From positions 1-7,039 of the forward strand of contig JAFAVN010000494.1 of NCBI GenBank assembly GCA_019242435.1: 7,039 nt of DNA, given 5' to 3'. Of this stretch, positions 5,240 through 7,039 are shown in pieces. This DNA comes from Verrucomicrobiota bacterium. Its GTDB lineage: Bacteria; Verrucomicrobiota; Verrucomicrobiia; Chthoniobacterales; JAFAMB01. Under the pieces are notes generated by a model that searched no databases, had not been told where the DNA came from, and saw only the letters and a list, made by a program, of their open reading frames with translations. Made by a program: the position numbers and the translations under genes. Each line of letters opens with the position of its first letter. Positions within the stretch are counted from its first letter, which is position 1.

Positions 5240-7039
5240 TGCGTCAAAACAGCCTCACTCGGACTAGGCTCCTTTACCCGAAACCACGCCACATATAGCG
5301 CCGGCAGAAAGATCAATGTAAGGACCGTCGCCACCAGCAAACCGCCCATGATGGCAAAGGCCATCGGGCCCCAGAATATGGTTGGCGCGATAGGGATCAA
5401 GCCCAGTACAGTAGAGACCGCCGTCAGCATGATGGGGCGGAAGCGGGACAACGCTGCTTCGACGACCGCGGTCCAAGAGTCCTTGCCCTGCTTTCGTTCG
5501 GATTCGATCTGCTCAATCAGGAGCACCGCGTTGCGAGCAATCATCCCGACCAGCGAGAGCACACCAAGGATGGCGACGAAGCCGAGCGGCTTTTGGAACA
5601 GAAGGAGCGCACCAACTACCCCTATCAGGCCCATGGGCACGACGCTCAGGACCAGGAAGACCCGATTGAAACTCTGTAGTTGCATCATAAGGAGGGTCAA
5701 CATGGCGAGAAGAGCGATCGGCGCCACGGCAATCACGGAAGCTTGGGATTTGGCGCTTTCCTCCACTACCCCTCCTGTCGCGATATGAAAAGGTGGGGGT
5801 AGGCGCGCATTTAACTTCTCGACTGCCGGAGCGAGGGCAGCCACCGCGGTCTCAGGTAGCCCGCCGGGTACAACCTCCGACTGTACCGTCAGGGTCGGGA
5901 CACGGTTGCGGCGCCAGATCAGCGGATATTCCTGCTCGAAATCGAGGGTCGCAAACTGGCTGAGCGGAACTGTGCGCCCGCTGAGCAATGGTACCTGCAA
6001 GCTGCTCAACGTCCTGAGTGAAACGCGTTCCTCATCGGTCGCCCGTGCGATGACATCGACCAGGTAGATGTTGTCGCGAACCTGTGTGACTCGTGTACCC
6101 GAGACGACAGAATTCAAAACGGTTGCTACGGTTTGAGAACTCAGCCCCAGGAGCCGGGCCTGATCCTGATCGACCCGGATGCGGAGCATGCGTGCCGGCT
6201 CCATCCAATCGAAATTGATCTTCCTGATACTGGGGTTGCCGCCAATGACTCCGGCAAGCTGCATTGCGATGTTTCGTACTTCATTCAGGTCAGGACCACT
6301 GACGCGATATTGCACGGGCCACCCCACCGGTGGGCCGAGCCCCAAAGTTGAAACCCGAGAAACCGCCTCCGGAAATTGCTCGGCGAGTGCCGCCTCGAGT
6401 CTCGCCTGAAGGCGCTCCCGCGCCGGCAAATTCTTTGCGATGACCACGGCCTGAGAAAAAAAATCATTCGGAAGCTCGACATCGAGCGGCAGATAAAAAC
6501 GGATCGCTCCACGCCCCAGATAAGTGCTCCATCGCTCAACGTCCGGATCGTTCTTTAGCATGCCGTCGAGGCGCTTGGCCACTTCCTCGGTGGCGTAGAT
6601 CGAGGCGTTCTGCCGCAACCTGAGATCGACCAGAAGCTCCGGGCGATCCGAAGACGGAAAAAACTGCCGAGGCACGTGGGGCAGGCCAAGGAAGGCCGCT
6701 ACGAAACAGGCGATGGTTGCCGCAATCGTGACCCACCGAGCTCGCATAGCGCCGATAAGAAAGGCTCGAAACACCCGCAAGATGATGTTGGGTTTGTCGG
6801 ACTTTTTCGCTTTTGGTTTGGTGAGGAAGACCACACCAAGCAATGGGGAAAAGACGACCGCGATGAACCAGGAAACGAGTAGTGCGACAGTCACCACTGC
6901 GAAAAGCGAAAAGGTGTATTCACCCGCTGAGCTTCTGGCGAAGCCGATTGGCACGAAGGCTGCCGCCGTGATAAACGTTCCGGTCAGCATCGGTAACGCC
7001 AGGGTGTCGTAAGCGAAAGTCGCGGCCCTTTCCTTGGTA
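5236..7039 (-). CDS. RND-family efflux permease, C-terminal ~600 residues (runs off right edge)
   Basis: The frame is open from the right edge and ends at TGA 5236-5238. It starts within the conserved region preceding TM5 (YDTLALPMLTGTFITAAAFVPIGF), so the N-terminal ~40% of a ~1000-residue protein is outside. Counting from the Met at 6990, TM5-6 lie near 26-56, TM7 at 86-104, the second periplasmic porter and docking region at ~105-410, and TM8-12 at ~416-570. The block GVLSLVGMIARNAVLLIEQIE (476-496) and the end FLPALYVAWFRVKE are hallmarks of the AcrB/COG0841 class. These permeases are proton-driven homotrimers that work with a periplasmic adaptor and a TolC-like channel to expel drugs or other toxic compounds. 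Substrates cannot be deduced, and the TM4 proton-relay aspartates are off the window. The adaptor gene would be expected upstream, beyond the right edge. A T8 run at about 6457-6464 keeps the frame. A small ORF overlaps the stop. Confidence 0.95.
   Translation of the reverse strand, partial: TKERAATFAYDTLALPMLTGTFITAAAFVPIGFARSSAGEYTFSLFAVVTVALLVSWFIAVVFSPLLGVVFLTKPKAKKSDKPNIILRVFRAFLIGAMRARWVTIAATIACFVAAFLGLPHVPRQFFPSSDRPELLVDLRLRQNASIYATEEVAKRLDGMLKNDPDVERWSTYLGRGAIRFYLPLDVELPNDFFSQAVVIAKNLPARERLQARLEAALAEQFPEAVSRVSTLGLGPPVGWPVQYRVSGPDLNEVRNIAMQLAGVIGGNPSIRKINFDWMEPARMLRIRVDQDQARLLGLSSQTVATVLNSVVSGTRVTQVRDNIYLVDVIARATDEERVSLRTLSSLQVPLLSGRTVPLSQFATLDFEQEYPLIWRRNRVPTLTVQSEVVPGGLPETAVAALAPAVEKLNARLPPPFHIATGGVVEESAKSQASVIAVAPIALLAMLTLLMMQLQSFNRVFLVLSVVPMGLIGVVGALLLFQKPLGFVAILGVLSLVGMIARNAVLLIEQIESERKQGKDSWTAVVEAALSRFRPIMLTAVSTVLGLIPIAPTIFWGPMAFAIMGGLLVATVLTLIFLPALYVAWFRVKEPSPSEAVLTH

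Noticed and set aside
5079..5267. Plus-strand 62-codon ORF downstream of the terminator-like hairpin
   Set aside because: It is antisense to the 39-aa membrane ORF and the RND C-terminus; the minus strand has better codon bias and a membrane segment.
5348..5788. Plus-strand 146-codon ORF inside the RND gene
   Set aside because: It is antisense to TM8-TM12 of the permease; the Thr/Ser/Arg-rich translation is typical of the reverse of hydrophobic helices.
6457..6464. A8/T8 run in the RND gene as a possible frameshift site
   Set aside because: The reading frame is intact and family-like on both sides, so no frameshift is needed.
1..7039. CRISPR arrays, tRNA/rRNA genes, transposases, toxin-antitoxin or defence genes
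   Set aside because: I looked for regularly spaced repeats, tRNA-like cloverleaf sequences and characteristic protein motifs on both strands and saw none.

Overview
The window is a 7 kb piece of bacterial chromosome with about 54% GC by eye. Its genes alternate in strand and are mostly transcribed singly. Both ends cut through a gene. No plasmid, phage, CRISPR or transposase functions are visible, and I found no rRNA or tRNA. The Gram-negative-type RND pump, an exported esterase, the weak or absent Shine-Dalgarno sites and a dispersed-repeat-like element of 'GCAAAAGAAC' units suggest a soil or environmental Gram-negative such as Verrucomicrobiota or Acidobacteriota. That placement is an inference and is not firm.

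Layout, left to right. Positions 1-405 (minus) hold the N-terminal half of a COG4705/DUF347 multi-pass membrane protein. Positions 578-1816 (plus), divergent from it, encode a PAS-sensor PP2C phosphatase of the RsbU/SpoIIE type with its metal-binding motifs intact. Positions 1817-2086 have no gene but carry a small hairpin and a roughly 166 bp inverted-repeat element with 10-nt periodic arms. Positions 2087-2500 (minus) encode a SnoaL/NTF2-like small protein. Positions 2501-2814 have no intact gene but contain what looks like the decayed C-terminus of a short-chain dehydrogenase. Positions 2815-3789 (plus) encode an exported alpha/beta-hydrolase with a complete catalytic triad, and convergent to it at 3834-4571 (minus) lies phoU. 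Positions 4659-4796 (plus) encode a 45-aa DUF5670/lmo0937-type membrane protein. Positions 4797-5119 hold a terminator-like hairpin and one doubtful signal-peptide ORF. From 5236 to the right edge (minus) lies the C-terminal ~600 residues of an RND efflux permease. Its stop codon overlaps by 4 nt the TTG of a previously unlabelled 39-aa single-membrane-segment ORF (5120-5239).

The genes do not form one obvious pathway. Themes are envelope and stress functions (RND pump, small membrane proteins, COG4705 protein), signalling (PAS-phosphatase, PhoU) and secreted hydrolysis. The phosphatase has no anti-sigma or antagonist partner in view, and PhoU has no Pst transporter genes beside it, so both may act on partners encoded elsewhere. 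The observations most worth checking are the small ORF coupled to the RND gene, the periodic inverted-repeat element and the frameshifted SDR remnant.
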